Of a stretch of 64,000 bases of DNA, positions 50,726 to 62,179 are shown in pieces. Each line of letters begins with the position of its first letter. Position 1 is the stretch's first letter. Both the position numbers and the translations under genes were made by a program. The notes under the pieces are model-generated. The model was not told where the DNA came from. It made no database searches and saw nothing but the letters and a program-made list of their open reading frames with translations. The stretch is taken from positions 11,511,001 to 11,575,000 of the forward strand of contig CM043969.1 in NCBI GenBank assembly GCA_014529385.2, in the 5' to 3' direction. This stretch comes from Adiantum capillus-veneris (taxonomy: Eukaryota; Streptophyta; Polypodiopsida; Polypodiales; Pteridaceae).

Positions 50726-51689
50726 GGCCAAAACCCTAAACCTGCAAAAATACACAGCAGGCTGTAATTCACTGTTTCGGGCTCCGTTCCGCGTGCCGGT
50801 CGCATCCCTAGCAAGTCCTCGAGCTCCCGCACCTGTAGGGCTACTTGCCCTTTGAATCGGACGAGATTTCTGGCGTGAAACCTCTCCGAATTCACCTGTA
50901 CCTGCGGGGGGATTAGCCGCTAGCTAATCCAGTACCTGTGCAAGAGGCTCTTGCCTCGGCAATCGCGCATGAACCCACACAACTGTACATTGGTCAAATG
51001 AAGAGCCCACTAGAGGGGCATAACATACTGCCAAAGGGGAGAGAGAGGGCAGTGCGTAGCGTGCAGGGCATCACTCCTGGCACCGCACTGTGCATAAGAG
51101 GGAAAGCAAGCACTCCATAGCTCTTAACCTGTGACAGAGACTTGCAAAATGAGCCTCCCAGCTATAAATCACGTTTTTGCCTTCTCTATAAGTAGTAAAC
51201 TGGCCTCAGAGTGCCAAGTGTCACTCATTTGTGCATTTTCCCGCTTTAGACCCTCGGGTCTAAAAATATCTCACCTGCAGCCTCTGTTGACTTGGCCACA
51301 GAGTAACAAAATGATCCCCATGTCAAACTGCACGTAATGACGCGAAGACATTTTCAGGTCCCAAAATAGCAGTTCCCTAAATTTTAGGAGATGCTGCCAT
51401 TATATCTTTCTAGGTCATCCGACCCTCTTTGTACACTGTGGCCACATCCAAAACTGAAATGTAGCCTCTGTAGCAAAGGATTCCACTTTGGCTAGTCAAT
51501 GACCCCACTTGGCTAACCATAGTCCTTGTCCAACCTTAGTGCTCTCTTGCCCTCAGGCCTGGACTCCCTCTGGACAGTTCCACACTAGCTATGCAATGCA
51601 GGGCAGTTAGATTTCCCGAGGGGTGTTTCCAAAAAGTGAAAGTAAATAGATAATAAGAAAGAAATCAACAAATAGGATAGATAGTAGTC
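50726..51689. other. Unclassified non-coding interval
   Basis: No gene or element was identified. A telomere-unit hairpin GTTTAGGG-CCAAAA-CCCTAAAC lies at 50720-50741. The rest contains short GC-rich and then AT-rich stretches, without LTR or TIR signals that I can define. Confidence 0.5.
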
Positions 51690-52830
51690 ACACGCTGGTG
51701 ACATGCTGGGCATGCTGTACCCTAGGGGATTGGCTGAAATTCTCTAAGCTTCCGGAGACCGTACAGCTAGGAAGACTAAGCCGGTATAGAGGAGGACATA
51801 GTATGAGACATGACATCGAGACCGCACTAAAGGCAGAGACACAAGAGCCTTTTGAGCTTCAAGCTCTGGCTTGGATGGGGGCTTTCATGCAGCATGAGAT
51901 CCTGCTGGCAGTTAGGGATTGCACAGCATAGGGACACACCTATTTCTTTGAGATCCAGGAGGAGGGAGACTCATCTAGCTGAAGGACGAGTCTCCTATGG
52001 TCTCAGAATGCGCCTTCCAGCAGGTCATGGTGGTGGCCATGGATTCTAAAAAGTGGACAATTGATCCATCCCCAGAGGCAGAGGAGGATTGGCAGCTGTG
52101 GGTCTAGGGAGGCCAACCCCTAGCTCGCTTGCAGTGGGACCCGGAGAGTGGGAATGGCAGGACCCCTTTACGCCCCCAGGCCATTCGGGGATTTCCTTCT
52201 TCCAGTACTCAGTACGGCTGGGGAGACATATCTTGACAGCCCAGCGGTCAGCCATACCAACAGCAGCAAAGCATTGGTGGTGGCAGGGTGTCACCACAGA
52301 GTTCCTAACTGATATTTGGGGCTGACTCTGGGCCAGCCAGCACGCCCGCAAAGTCTCTACTTTTCAGTGGTGGGTGGTTCACAGAGGCATAGCCATGGGG
52401 GTGTGGTTAGGTTACAGTGGACACCCACAGACTTGCGTGGGCTGTGGTCACCCGATGGAGGCGCAGCGACATTGTTTGTGGGATTGCATGTAGGCTCAGC
52501 AGATCTGGTTGCAGATCCTGAGGCTGATGGATCCTTATGCATCCGACCAGTTCTTCACATGGGGAGTAGCAGCTGGTTCGTCACTTCGAGACGAGCTCTA
52601 GGTTATGAGCAGGAGCCAGACAGTCAGGCCATTCAGATGAGAGGAGGATGTCCTCGGAGATGCACTACACCAGACTTTACGATGGCCATCTAGACTCGGG
52701 AGAGGGACCCGCGCTGGGAACTGATCAGTAGTCTCACCCTTTGGTGCATCTAGAGCGGTTTCTGCTTTCGAGTGTTTGGGGGCAAAGCGGAGCCACTAGT
52801 AGAGACAGTGATATCTCAGAAGACATATCA
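51690..52830 (+). pseudogene. LINE-2-like ORF2 C-terminus, decayed
   Basis: LGDWLKFSKLPETVQLGRLS and AWMGAFMQHEILLAVRDC (from 51698) match LGDWLEFTVLSEEVQ and RWMGAFTRLEVLISVRAC of LINE-2. SFFQYSVRLGRHILTAQRSA follows near 52200. Near 52360-52500 is VSTFQWWVVHRGIAMGVWLG with a zinc motif CVGCGHPMEAQRHCLWDC. Stops and frameshifts are frequent. Confidence 0.8.
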
Positions 52831-52839
52831 GAGCGACCC

Positions 52840-53350
52840 ATGGTGGTGCCCATAAGAGGACGTGCCAGCCATAAACTGGTGCCAGTCATCAACTGCCTGA
52901 ATAGCTAGCAGAAATCTCTCCCATGCATCCTGCTAGCCAGGAGTAATGGTGGTCAAAACAAGGTCAACCTGAGCCCGAAAGTCATGGGCAGACTCAATAT
53001 TGTTCAGGTCTCCACCAACAATCCAAGAGTCTACAACTGGCAAGGCATCAGAGATCTGGGACCAAAAACAAGCTCGTTCTCTCGCAGTAACAGGAGCATA
53101 AATGGACATAAAACCAATCAAGGATTCCCCAATCTGGATAGCTCACCCTGGAATAAGAATGCGATGTTGCCTGATAGGACTCACGGAGCTGTTAGAGTTC
53201 TGACCCAATGCTGGAGATCAAAGAAGTGTGCGATCCAACGTACAAGAGTTTAATAAAGGCTGCTCCAGCTTATGCTCTTGAATCAACAGAATATCAACAT
53301 TTCCTACTATATGTCTGTTGATCTCTCTTTTGAGTCTAGACGGTCGGAGC
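52840..53350 (-). pseudogene. LINE endonuclease fragment (L1-type)
   Basis: On the minus strand, LIGFMSIYAPVTARERACFW, SQISDALPVVDSWIVGGDLN and NIESAHDFRAQVDLV form an AP-endonuclease core, with GGDLNNIE in place of GGDFNMLE. Upstream, VDILLIQEHKLEQP matches the catalytic-glutamate block. It lies tail to tail with the plus-strand fragment ending at 52830. Confidence 0.8.
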
Positions 53351-54330
53351 CTATTGCACTGCTAGTCCGCAATCCATTTACATTCCAAGATAATACATGT
53401 AGATCCATGTCAAAGAACCACAAGAATTTACATATCTCTGTACAGATCTCCAACCAGAAAACACATACATATTGCTGTAAAAAGCTCCAAAAACCACAGC
53501 CTCTAAGTATATATAAATATCAGCGACGTTGTCTCTTGTAGCTAATCAGCTCTAGTGACTTTGCCTTCGGTGGAAACAAGGAATCTTCTTCCTGGGGCCA
53601 AAATATTGTACATCAACCAACAAGCTAGATACATCCTGCTGTGAACATGACATCGCCTGACTCACTCTCTTCAAACCCCAAATACACATAGAACGTGGGA
53701 GCATATATGAGTCTGGTAGATAAAACACAATAGGAAGGCAAAAGCATCTGTTTGTGTCAAGCCAATCCAATGCTGCAGTGCATGCACTAAACTGCGCAGA
53801 CAACAATGTGGCAAAACTACTATCACCAAGCCAGGCTTGCATATGCATAATAGTATGATGGTGCACAAAATGCAAGACAGAATCTGGCGTCCAAGTCTCT
53901 CACCTTGAGAAAGGCAAGAAGAAAGATACCAACGGAGTGGACACTCCTCTTATCAGCTGGGGACCAGGAGGCCGAGCGGATCTCTGTAACATATATACTC
54001 TGATCATGAGAGGTCCGAGCTCACCGGCGCTACTCTCTGCTCTCTCAACACCCCAAATAACCAAGCAATGATTGAAAAACTCTCTAGAAACATGGCGAGG
54101 ATGAGGAGATGGAGGAGGTGGAAGAAGTGGCTGATTTGTGGCAGAAGCAGTAGCGAGAGTCTGGAAGGGGCTGCACAAGTAGAGGCTGTGGATTTAGCTG
54201 CATAGCGCTGGCTCACTTACAGATAAAGCAGGAGGAGATGGCAAGGCTGGAGCTGCCGAGGCTGAAAGTGGCAAGGGTGGAGCTGGCAAGGCTGGCAGAG
54301 GGAAAAAAGCGCTAGCATCCGATGGACTAG
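53351..54330 (-). pseudogene. Probable ORF1 remnant of the same LINE
   Basis: Between the endonuclease and a proline-rich stretch (54330-54230) the minus strand has open segments at 53875-53552 and 54178-53900 (PPPPSPHPRHVSREFFNHCL). Their position and the Pro-rich-then-globular order fit ORF1 of the L1 type, but similarity to LINE-2 ORF1 is weak. Confidence 0.4.
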
Positions 54331-54409
54331 GAGGGTCGCAGGCACCTGAGAAACTGGAGCCAACTAGCACCTGAGAGCAGGTGGAGGCGCTCGCTGCACC
54401 TGCCGAGCA

Positions 54410-54647
54410 TGCTGCCCCCTCTGTTGGAAGCTATGTCTCCTATCTGGTCTCCGCCAGTCCTCTGTACCAACAGAGGTAACCTGCTTTGGGTGGTGTAAGT
54501 CAGCAGCTGGGGGACAGAGGCAGAGTCGTGCTGCCCCCTCTGTTGGAAGCTATGTCTCCTATCTGGTCTCCGCCAGTCCTCTGTACCAACAGAGGTAACC
54601 TGCTTTGGGTGGTGTAAGTCAGCAGCTGGGGGACAGAGGCAGAGTCG
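54410..54647. repeat. Perfect 119-bp tandem duplication
   Basis: Two identical 119-bp units start TGCTGCCCCCTCTGTTGGAA at 54410 and at 54529. Each unit contains an inverted pair CCTCTGTTGG...CCAACAGAGG that could form a 10-bp stem. Confidence 0.95.
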
Positions 54648-54715
54648 TGCTGCTGAGGTGCTCCAAGTGCATGCCTACCTCTAGTAGCCTAGCACCTCTA
54701 AGGAGGCTGGGTAGG

Positions 54716-56965
54716 TGTTATGTCCCGCTTCAGGAGAGGGGATCTGGCTAAGACACCGTCCGGATGTGCATCCGGTGTCCGAACGGAGGTAGTGTGAACC
54801 TTGCCAGTGTGGCCGGCCAATAGTATAAAAAGGAGGTCAAGGCTTCATTTGTAGTTATCGACCCCCACTGGCAAAGTGCGAGTGATTATCCCGTGAGGTT
54901 GGGAGTGTGCAAGGTCACCTGAAGGAGGTGAGGCCGGGTGGTATGGAACGCTCGATCTTACAGGTGCACGCTTACGTCCTCGGACGCTCTCGCGAGGTTT
55001 ACTCAAAAATATGTAGAATAGCACGTGAGTTCAACAAAAGGGGTTTTTCCTTTATGAAATTACAAAAAATGTACATATAGAAGGATGTTTTAAATCGAAA
55101 AAGTGAAAACTTTGGTACATAAGAGGTCTCTATATGTTACATCCCCAGACATCACGATGGGCACCTGCAATTATGTCTGACCAATGTGAACCTGGCCCTT
55201 TCGGTTATGAAGTGAGTCTCATTTGTGAGACGTCTTGTGTGATCACCACACTTAGGACTCTTGGCCCTTGGCAACTCTGCCCGCACACCCGTATTGGTGT
55301 GGGATTGGTGGTATGGGACACCGGCCCTTGTGGTAGAGGCTAGCCCACTTGGTTGCAGGCTCCCAGGCTCGGGGTGAGCCTGTATTGGCTCTATGGCTAG
55401 GAGGTGAGCCTCATGTCCCCTCACTACGTGTGTCAAGGTGTGAGTTTGGCTTGTGCCATGTCATGTATGCAAGATGAATCCGATCATCCGTCTAGGGATT
55501 AACATTGGTGTCAGAGCCTGATGTCCGCTCACACTGTGTGTCTAGGTGTGAGTTTGGCTTGTTCCATGTCATGTATGCAAGATAGATCCGGCTACGGATG
55601 GATCTTGATGTCTAGGGACATAAAGTTATATCCGGCCAGTGTGAACCTCGTCCTTTTGGTTATGAACTCCTACAAATAGGACTTGAGTCTCATTTGTGAG
55701 ACATCTTGTGTGATCACCATACTTGCACTCTTGGACCTTAGCAAGCCCGCAGCCTCACGCCGTCACCGCTGCTGCGCACGGCCTCACGCTGGCACTCTGG
55801 CTAGCATGTTGGCCCGCGCATACGTCCCCAGTCCCCCCTCTATCTGTTGTGTATATAGTTGCTAGCGGAATTTTAAACCGTGGGCCGAGCACCCAGCCAC
55901 CATGGCCACCAGGGGGGTACCACTCTAACGAAGGGAGTTGCCCCCCACACTAAATAAGAAATTACACCTCTACCATGGATACCAATAAGACATGCTCCAT
56001 GTACGAGAAGACCTCTCACCGATTGCATACAGAGGGGCTGCCATGTCCTTAGAGTGACAGCTCTCAAGGACACCCTCATGCGATCATCGACAACAATGAG
56101 GCAAAACCAAGACATACCGAACATCCATGTGACTGCCACTGGCCATCAACATTCCACACACTAGAATCCGTGAAAAAAGACTTAGAAGATTCCCACCATC
56201 GGCTAGCATGTGCCCCCCTTGCCCTCCTCTCTCGCTAGTAGCATCCCATACCACCCTATGCGAGAGTTGGGAGAACATCTCACGCTAGGCCATCGCGGCC
56301 CCATGAGCTCTAGTGGTTTTTTGCGAGTCGCCAAGTCATGCATACGAGCAAGGAGGAGGCTCTGATACCAATGCTAATCCCTAGCCGAATCTATCCTACA
56401 TACATGACATGACACACATAATGAGCGGACATCAGGCTCACCTCCCAGCCATAGAGCCAATACGGGCTCACCCCTAGGCCTGGGATATTGCAGCCAAGCA
56501 GGATAGCCTCTACCACAAGGGCCGGTGTCCCATACCACCACGCTCACACCAATACGGGTGTGCAGGCAGAGTTGCCAAGGGCCAAGAGTCCAAGTGTGGT
56601 GATCACACAAAATGTCTCAGAAATAAGACAAGTCCTATTTATGGGACTTCATAACCAAAAGGACCAGGTTCACACTGGCGGGACATAACTGCAAGCGCCC
56701 ATCCTGATGTCTGGGGACGTAACACTGTATACCTCAAAAAATGTAGACGAGGGGGTTTTATAAATACATCTTGAACGCACGTCCTATACAAGAACTCCAT
56801 ATAGTGAACCCCCCGAGTGGACGCTAGGCCAACACGGAGTGACCCCTCGAGCGGACGCTAGGCTAGCACGGGGGTGCTACCGGATGGTGGCTATGGTCTT
56901 GTGGTTCGTCCGACGTGTGTAGGCGGTCCGTATAGCCGCGAGATCATCTACGAGTGTTCATTTCA
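54716..56965 (+). repeat. Candidate gypsy LTR interrupted by an inverted-LTR element
   Basis: It may start TGTTATGTCCCGC at 54716. It has a TATA-like AGTATAAAAAGG at 54826-54837 and ends TTCATTTCA at 56965, directly before an initiator-Met primer site. Without the nested 55135-56724 insertion it would be about 0.65 kb. Only the 3' end is firmly placed by the PBS. Confidence 0.4.
55135..56724. mobile_element. Element with two inverted LTRs, each with an inward PBS
   Basis: The left LTR (55135-55504, plus) starts TGTTACATCCCCAGACATCA and ends GGATTAACA, followed by TGGTGTCAGAGCC. The right LTR (56372-56724) is on the minus strand, starts TGTTACGTCCCCAGACATCA and ends with minus-strand TGGTATCAGAGCC at 56358-56370. 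A second partial LTR lies at about 55595-55740. The outer flanks CTATA (55130-55134) and CTGTA (56725-56729) look like a 5-bp duplication with one change. The interior (55741-56357) has no recognisable gene. Confidence 0.75.
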
Positions 56966-56978
56966 TGGTATCAGAGCC
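56966..56978 (+). other. Initiator-Met primer-binding site
   Basis: TGGTATCAGAGCC directly follows ...TTTCA, marking the 3' end of an LTR and the start of a retrotransposon interior that is lost after about 57280. Confidence 0.85.
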
Positions 56979-57279
56979 GACTTGGCTGCAAGTAGGACCA
57001 CGTGCACACTTATGGATCCGTTGATGTCGGGTAACCTCAATTATGGGTAATTTTTTATGACTTATTGTTAAAATTGTCTGTTTTTCTTCTCGTGAGTATG
57101 TGTGCAAGTGAAAATTGATGTGCTTTTGCTGATTTTTTATAAAAATCAGCAATTTAACTGGTGGGAATGCTGAAAATCTGATTTTCTATGAAAATCAATG
57201 AATTATTCATTAATTTATTGATTTATAATTCAGCACACAGTGCTTTTTTCCCCCTCTCTATAGCCTCCTCCTTTGTGCG

Positions 57280-57283
<4 letters not shown>
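56979..57283 (+). other. Retrotransposon 5' untranslated remnant, AT-rich
   Basis: It follows the PBS and has no coding sequence. A perfect hairpin with an 11-bp stem (57127-57151, TGCTGATTTTT arm, TAT loop) lies here, and an imperfect repeat of it follows. Confidence 0.45.

Positions 57284-57342
<59 letters not shown>
57284..57342. repeat. (GA)n at the LINE-1 copy D 3' end
   Basis: About 59 bp of GA followed by GAAATGAAATGAAATG, the (ATTTC)n part of the LINE tail on the opposite strand. Confidence 0.97.
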
Positions 57343-57345
<3 letters not shown>

Positions 57346-59757
57346 GAAATGAAATGAAATGTTATATTAACGTCTTCAAAAGGCCAGAGTGACCTATGTC
57401 GAGACCAAACTGATACAAAAGTGGTGAGTCTGTTACAATGTCTGAAAAGTGTGAAAATGTGAAAATAAATGCGAAAAACTAAATACAAAGTATTAGATAA
57501 ACTTCTTAAGAGCATTCTGGGTGTCTGGCTAGAATGCTTCTAATCCTTTGTTGTAGTCTCCTCCGGTGAAGTGTGCTTCTGCATCTCGGTCGTGGTCGTC
57601 TCGATTTCCTAAGCTCAATTGCCCTGTCAATGAGGGTGCCTTTGGTATGAATGTGGGTACTCCTTTGTGCTCGCTGCTGGCCTCTCGCTTCTCCTTCCAT
57701 TCCTGCTTCTCTCGATTCGAAGAAATCTGTGATCTGCCTCTGAGGCTGTAGTGCTCTTTGTCTTCTCATTAGATTATCCCTGTGCCAATGTAGTTCCAAT
57801 AGGTACAGGCCTAAGCACCTTTGATCTTGGTATTGCATGACTCTATCTAGAGGTCCAAAGCCTTCTTTAAACAGGCAATGGAAACGCCCACGTATCTCAT
57901 AGTATACGGTGCAGTGGCATATGTAGTGTAATTCTGTCTCCGGTTCCAATCCTCATAACTTGCAAATTCTGCTCTTAGGTGGGATTCCCCTAAATCTGCC
58001 AAATTCAATTTCCAACTGGTGTGAGGATGTACGAATCTGACCAATAGCACATCTCAAACCATGATACAGGTGGGTATCCATGTAGTTCGGGCGAATCACA
58101 AAGCCATCTTCAGATAACTGTAGGAAGTTTTCTTTGTAGTCGGCCATCTTCGTGCCCAATTCTTGTGTAGGGTCTACCCATGTCCTCTTAGTGTCCAACT
58201 GTATAAGATCCTGGCGGATGATTTTATTAATCTCCGTTCGTGTGATTGCCAGTGATGGAGCCTCAAGAGAGTATTGGAAGGGGGGTAATCTTTCCATACT
58301 GAACCCGTGTCTGTGAAACCACGAGGACAGTTGCGCATACCAGCATGATGTATCTCCTTTCATTGCTAATTGTCGAGAGGATTCGAGGGCCAATCTAGTA
58401 TATCGGCAATTATTTGTATCCCATAAACCATGTATAAAGGACAGTGATCTGGTAAGAGCTTCAATTTCTATTGGAGGGGCAGCTAGTTCCGCTCGGGTAA
58501 TCGCGTGTGGTACGGAGGCCTTGGCTCTAATCATTCGGGAAATCATAGATACCAAAGGTCTCTCCATTGACTTCCAATTATCCTGATCCACAGATGGTCC
58601 CCAAATCTGGACCCCATAAAGCATAGCCGAAGCCACCACAGTATCAAAGAGCCAGAGTTTTGTTCGTGGTTCCTGAAACTGCACTTGTGAACACATCCTC
58701 TCCAACCCTCCCAAGGCCGCAGAGGCTCTGGACAATCTAGCATCCGCTGCTTTCTTAAGAGTAAACTTCGGTCCTGTAAATACCACACCAAGGTATGTGT
58801 ACTCTACTGTATCCTGGCCATATGCAAATGTAGGTGCCGATCTCCTAACCCACTGTGGTGTTGTGTTAAACACCATAACTTTGGTTTTACCCAAATTTAC
58901 CGACAGTCCGCTGTCCTCCGCGAATTTATGTAATGCATCTAACTGCCTTTGCATTCCATTTGGTGATTCTGCTATCAATACAATATCATCTGCATACAAC
59001 AACAAAGGGATCCATGACCCTGCAAATTGAGCACCTCTGTCACCCTCTCTATCAATGTAATCTGATACCTCATCTATATACATACCAAATAAAGTAGGGG
59101 ACAGTGGGCATCCCTGCTTTACTCCAACGGTGGAATGAACAATGTCGGAATTGCCTTCTGGAGTACGTACATAACCAGTTACTGGCCCGTATAAGGCCAT
59201 GATCCCCCATATAATCTCTTTGGGGACCCCTAACTCTTGCATTCTGCGCAGCAATCTGGCCCTTGGTACTGTATCAAAAGCTTTCCGAAAATCCACAAAG
59301 CAACAATACATCCTTCTCCCGCTTGCTCTTCCTTCCTCAATAATGGCTCTGAGCGTAAGAATGTGATCTAAAGTGGAATAACCCCTCCTGAATCCAGCTT
59401 GTCCTGTTGCCCTTATGCCCTCATTCTCTGCCCATCTACTCAATTTTTGTTCCAGAATGGATGCGTACAGTCGGGTCAATGTGTGACCCACCATAATGGT
59501 ACGGTAGTTCCCGGGTATCATAGGATCCCCTGACTTGAAAATAGGTACGATAGTAGATAATTTCCAAGATTCAGGTAATCCTTCACACATGACCCGATTA
59601 AACAGACGAGCAAGGACTTCTGAAAGTAGATCCGTTGCATGGATCAGATGTTCTACTACTAAACCCTCATGATCATATGCTCTTCTTGTCTTCATCTTAT
59701 CAATGGCTTTTTCCACCATTTCGGCAGTAAAGAAAGTACTAGTAGCAGGGCGTGGCT

Positions 59758-59758
<1 letters not shown>
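57343..59758 (-). mobile_element. LINE-1 copy D, 5'-truncated, best-preserved RT
   Basis: A 2.4-kb LINE inserted between two (GA)n tracts: 3' UTR 57343-57505, ORF2 C-terminus 57506-57952 and RT 57953-59719. The 5' end stops in the linker before RT (CGTGGCTC) and joins (GA)n at 59759. The long open RT frame suggests it is the youngest copy of the family here. Confidence 0.93.
57506..59719 (-). pseudogene. LINE-1 reverse transcriptase, long open frame
   Basis: The 588-codon frame from 59719 starts within the pre-RT region. It carries PIFKSGDPMIPGNYR (about residues 59-73), GQAGFRRGYST, motif A VDFRKAFDT with its Asp at about 143, motif B VKQGCPLSPTLF (about 200-211) and the catalytic YADD at about 242-245. 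A thumb follows. The frame ends at 57953 because TGC, the second zinc cysteine of CKLC, is TGA. The remaining C-terminus (57949-57506) stays open. One base change thus separates it from an open RT-to-C-terminus frame, but the endonuclease and ORF1 are absent. Confidence 0.92.

Positions 59759-59843
<85 letters not shown>
59759..59843. repeat. (GA)n at the LINE-1 copy D 5' end
   Basis: About 85 bp of GA abutting the truncated 5' end of copy D. Confidence 0.97.
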
Positions 59844-59847
<4 letters not shown>

Positions 59848-60466
59848 GGCTTCTCTCCCTCTATCGCCTTTAGTGTGGAGCAAAGAGAGAGAGCATGCTT
59901 GGGAAGAGAAGAGAGAGAATGTGCACAAGAAAGAGAGAATGATCGCAAGCAGAGGTTCCAACGTGGAGGATTTTCTTTCCAGCGTGGATGCTCAACTAGT
60001 AGCCCAATTGCATGTGGGGCACACGTGAGTGCACGCAAGCTCTTTTCACTCCAAACCCACGTCTGGGTTCTCTCTCGGTCTCCATGCGGGAGAACGGCAA
60101 ATTTTTTTTCGTTAAATCTCTACGCAAGCGATTTCTTTTTGTTGAGAACCCTCAAGTCTTAAGCGACTTTATTTAAATCAAATGGCCAGGACATTTTTTA
60201 AGTAACTACGAAACCTGCACATTATTAAAAGGTCACTTATAGAGACTGTAAAGTTTACAGAGAACTCTTTTTCTCTACTCTACTGCTCTTCTTCCGAGTT
60301 TCCTCTTTCTCCTCTGCTCGCATTCACGCGCTCCCACCATCACCTGCCTACTTTCGAACGCTCATGCCGACGCGCCGAGCTTCCCAAAGTTTGACTTTTC
60401 GGGACCGAAAAGTTCAGAAGAGGTCCGTTTTTAAGCAAAGTTTCCCGTTCTTCACCAAATTTCATC
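59844..60466 (+). promoter_or_regulatory. Leader or LTR end of gypsy element G5
   Basis: Non-coding sequence upstream of the G5 gag ATG. It contains TTATTTAAATC near 60170 and a pyrimidine-rich stretch (60265-60330). No clear LTR border or primer site was found, so the 5' boundary of G5 is uncertain. Confidence 0.4.
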
Positions 60467-61520
60467 ATGGATTCCTTCAACTCAAATGGACAACGTAACG
60501 ACGCACTAGAAAACATTCAAATTCCATTCGCGTATTCTCTATACACATGGATCACGGATACTTTCCAGAGCCATGATCAACGTATATCTGCTCTGGAAAC
60601 CACTAATGTTTGGACGAACATTCGCTTGTCCTCTCTTGAAGGGGTCGTGCAAGGGTTTAATGCCCGTCTTGCTGCTCTCAAAAATACGGCTCAGTCGACG
60701 ACTGCTTGTGATGCTGAGAACGATACCCATCTCCAGTAATTGCGTACACAAATTGCTGCTTTTGGGCACTCACAGGGTTGTCCCACTACCACGACTCCGT
60801 ACAAAACCACCAATTTCTCAGGGGAAGAGGAGTGTACGGAATATAATTGGCTTCATCAGTGGATCACGTATTTTGATCTTCACGGGGAGCATGATGAACG
60901 AAGGATTCAAACGAGTCCTCTTTATCTGCGCAGTAAGGCACTTACCTTGTGGGGCGACATGACAGATAAGCCTGCGACGTGGGCTGATTTCTGTGTGAAA
61001 TTCAAGAAGGATTTTGCAAAGATGGATTCTTTGAAATATTATGTAAAATTGCAGAGTCTCTGATGAAAACTCTATCTTTTGATAAATATACAATAACTTT
61101 TAACGAAGCGCTCGCCTTTTGCAAGGTGGACTCCACGCATGTTGTGCACATGTATCTGTTGGGATTACATGAGAACTACTGTTGAGCCTTGATCAATGAT
61201 AAAGCCCCGATTGACGTTGAGGACGTTGTGGCGAAGGCTAGGACGTTCCACTTGATAAATGGAGCAAATTATAAGAAGAAAAGAAGATTAGATCACTAAT
61301 CCGGCGAGGGCACTTCGAGGAAGCGGCCTCGACTCCAACAAAGGTCAAAATCACCGTCGAGACCTTCTCAAGACAAGAAGAAAGCCAAGAATGTTGCTAT
61401 CTCTAATGCCACCAAATTAAAGACTGCCCCAAGAAGAAGACCAAGAAATCATCACGCTGCCCTTCGGTTCAGATTCATGAGATCTCAAGTAATTCTGATG
61501 TTATTCAAGTTGAAATCCGT
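60467..61520 (+). pseudogene. gag: G5 gag
   Basis: It starts MDSFNSNGQRNDALENIQ at ATG 60467. After a TAA at 60737 the same kind of frame continues: TTNFSGEEECTEYNWLHQW, YLRSKALTLWGDM and TWADFCVKFKKDFAKMDS, which is the gag core. A TGA near 61061 is followed by TFNEALAFCKVDSTHV and YLLGLHENYC. A lysine-rich tail and a possible CCHC remnant (CHQIKDCPKKK) lie near 61410. Gag packages RNA; several stops disable it. Confidence 0.82.
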
Positions 61521-61565
61521 TACTTAGCGCATAGTTCATACACTAATTGTACCTTTAGCACTAGA

Positions 61566-61860
61566 GTGTTTGATAAGCATGATCTTCTCCATTTTCCTGG
61601 GAAGGTCAATGGTCACGACATGACCGTACTCCTTGATAATGGAAGCTCACACAATTTCGTGGATGCAAAATTGGTGCAGAAAGTGCGCCTGCAGACGCAG
61701 GAAAGTGACCATGAGTATCTCGTGAAGATGGCTCATGGCGAAGATACAAATGTATAGAATTAGATGGTTCCTGATTTGATGCTCGAGCTAGCTGATTATT
61801 AAGAGAACCTGGATTTCCACATCATGCGCCTGGACAAAGCAAATCTTATTTTAGGAATTC
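61566..61860 (+). pseudogene. pol: G5 aspartic protease
   Basis: FPGKVNGHDMTVLLDNGSSH followed by NFVDAKLVQKV is the retropepsin fold start. The active site reads D-N-G rather than D-S/T-G, which would impair catalysis if not a misreading. LILGIP near 61848 is the conserved end. A TAG at 61755 interrupts it. Confidence 0.8.
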
Positions 61861-62179
61861 CATGATTTTATGATAAACAAGAGATGTTGTATATAGACTA
61901 TTTATATCACTCTCTTGTTTTTGTTAAACAGGACATGCCTCATGTATCTGTTTCGCTTTGTAATCAAATTTCTGTAGATAGTGGTGTTGCTATACTAATT
62001 GTTACTGCTTTGAAAATGTTTAAAGATATGAAGTCTTTTGATGTTGACTTTTATCAATGTATACCATCTGCTTGGTTTGATTCATTAGTGCTTGGTACTT
62101 CTATCACTGAATCTCATAAACATGTTTCATATTCTTCTGTTGAACTTCGGGATTCTGACGAATCCACCCTTATCCGAGA

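Noticed and set aside
59752-60162. Open frames made of Arg-Glu or Ser-Leu repeats across (GA)n tracts (also at 6789, 26803, 30699, 31648 and 57258)
   Set aside because: They are translations of the microsatellite and have no independent coding support.
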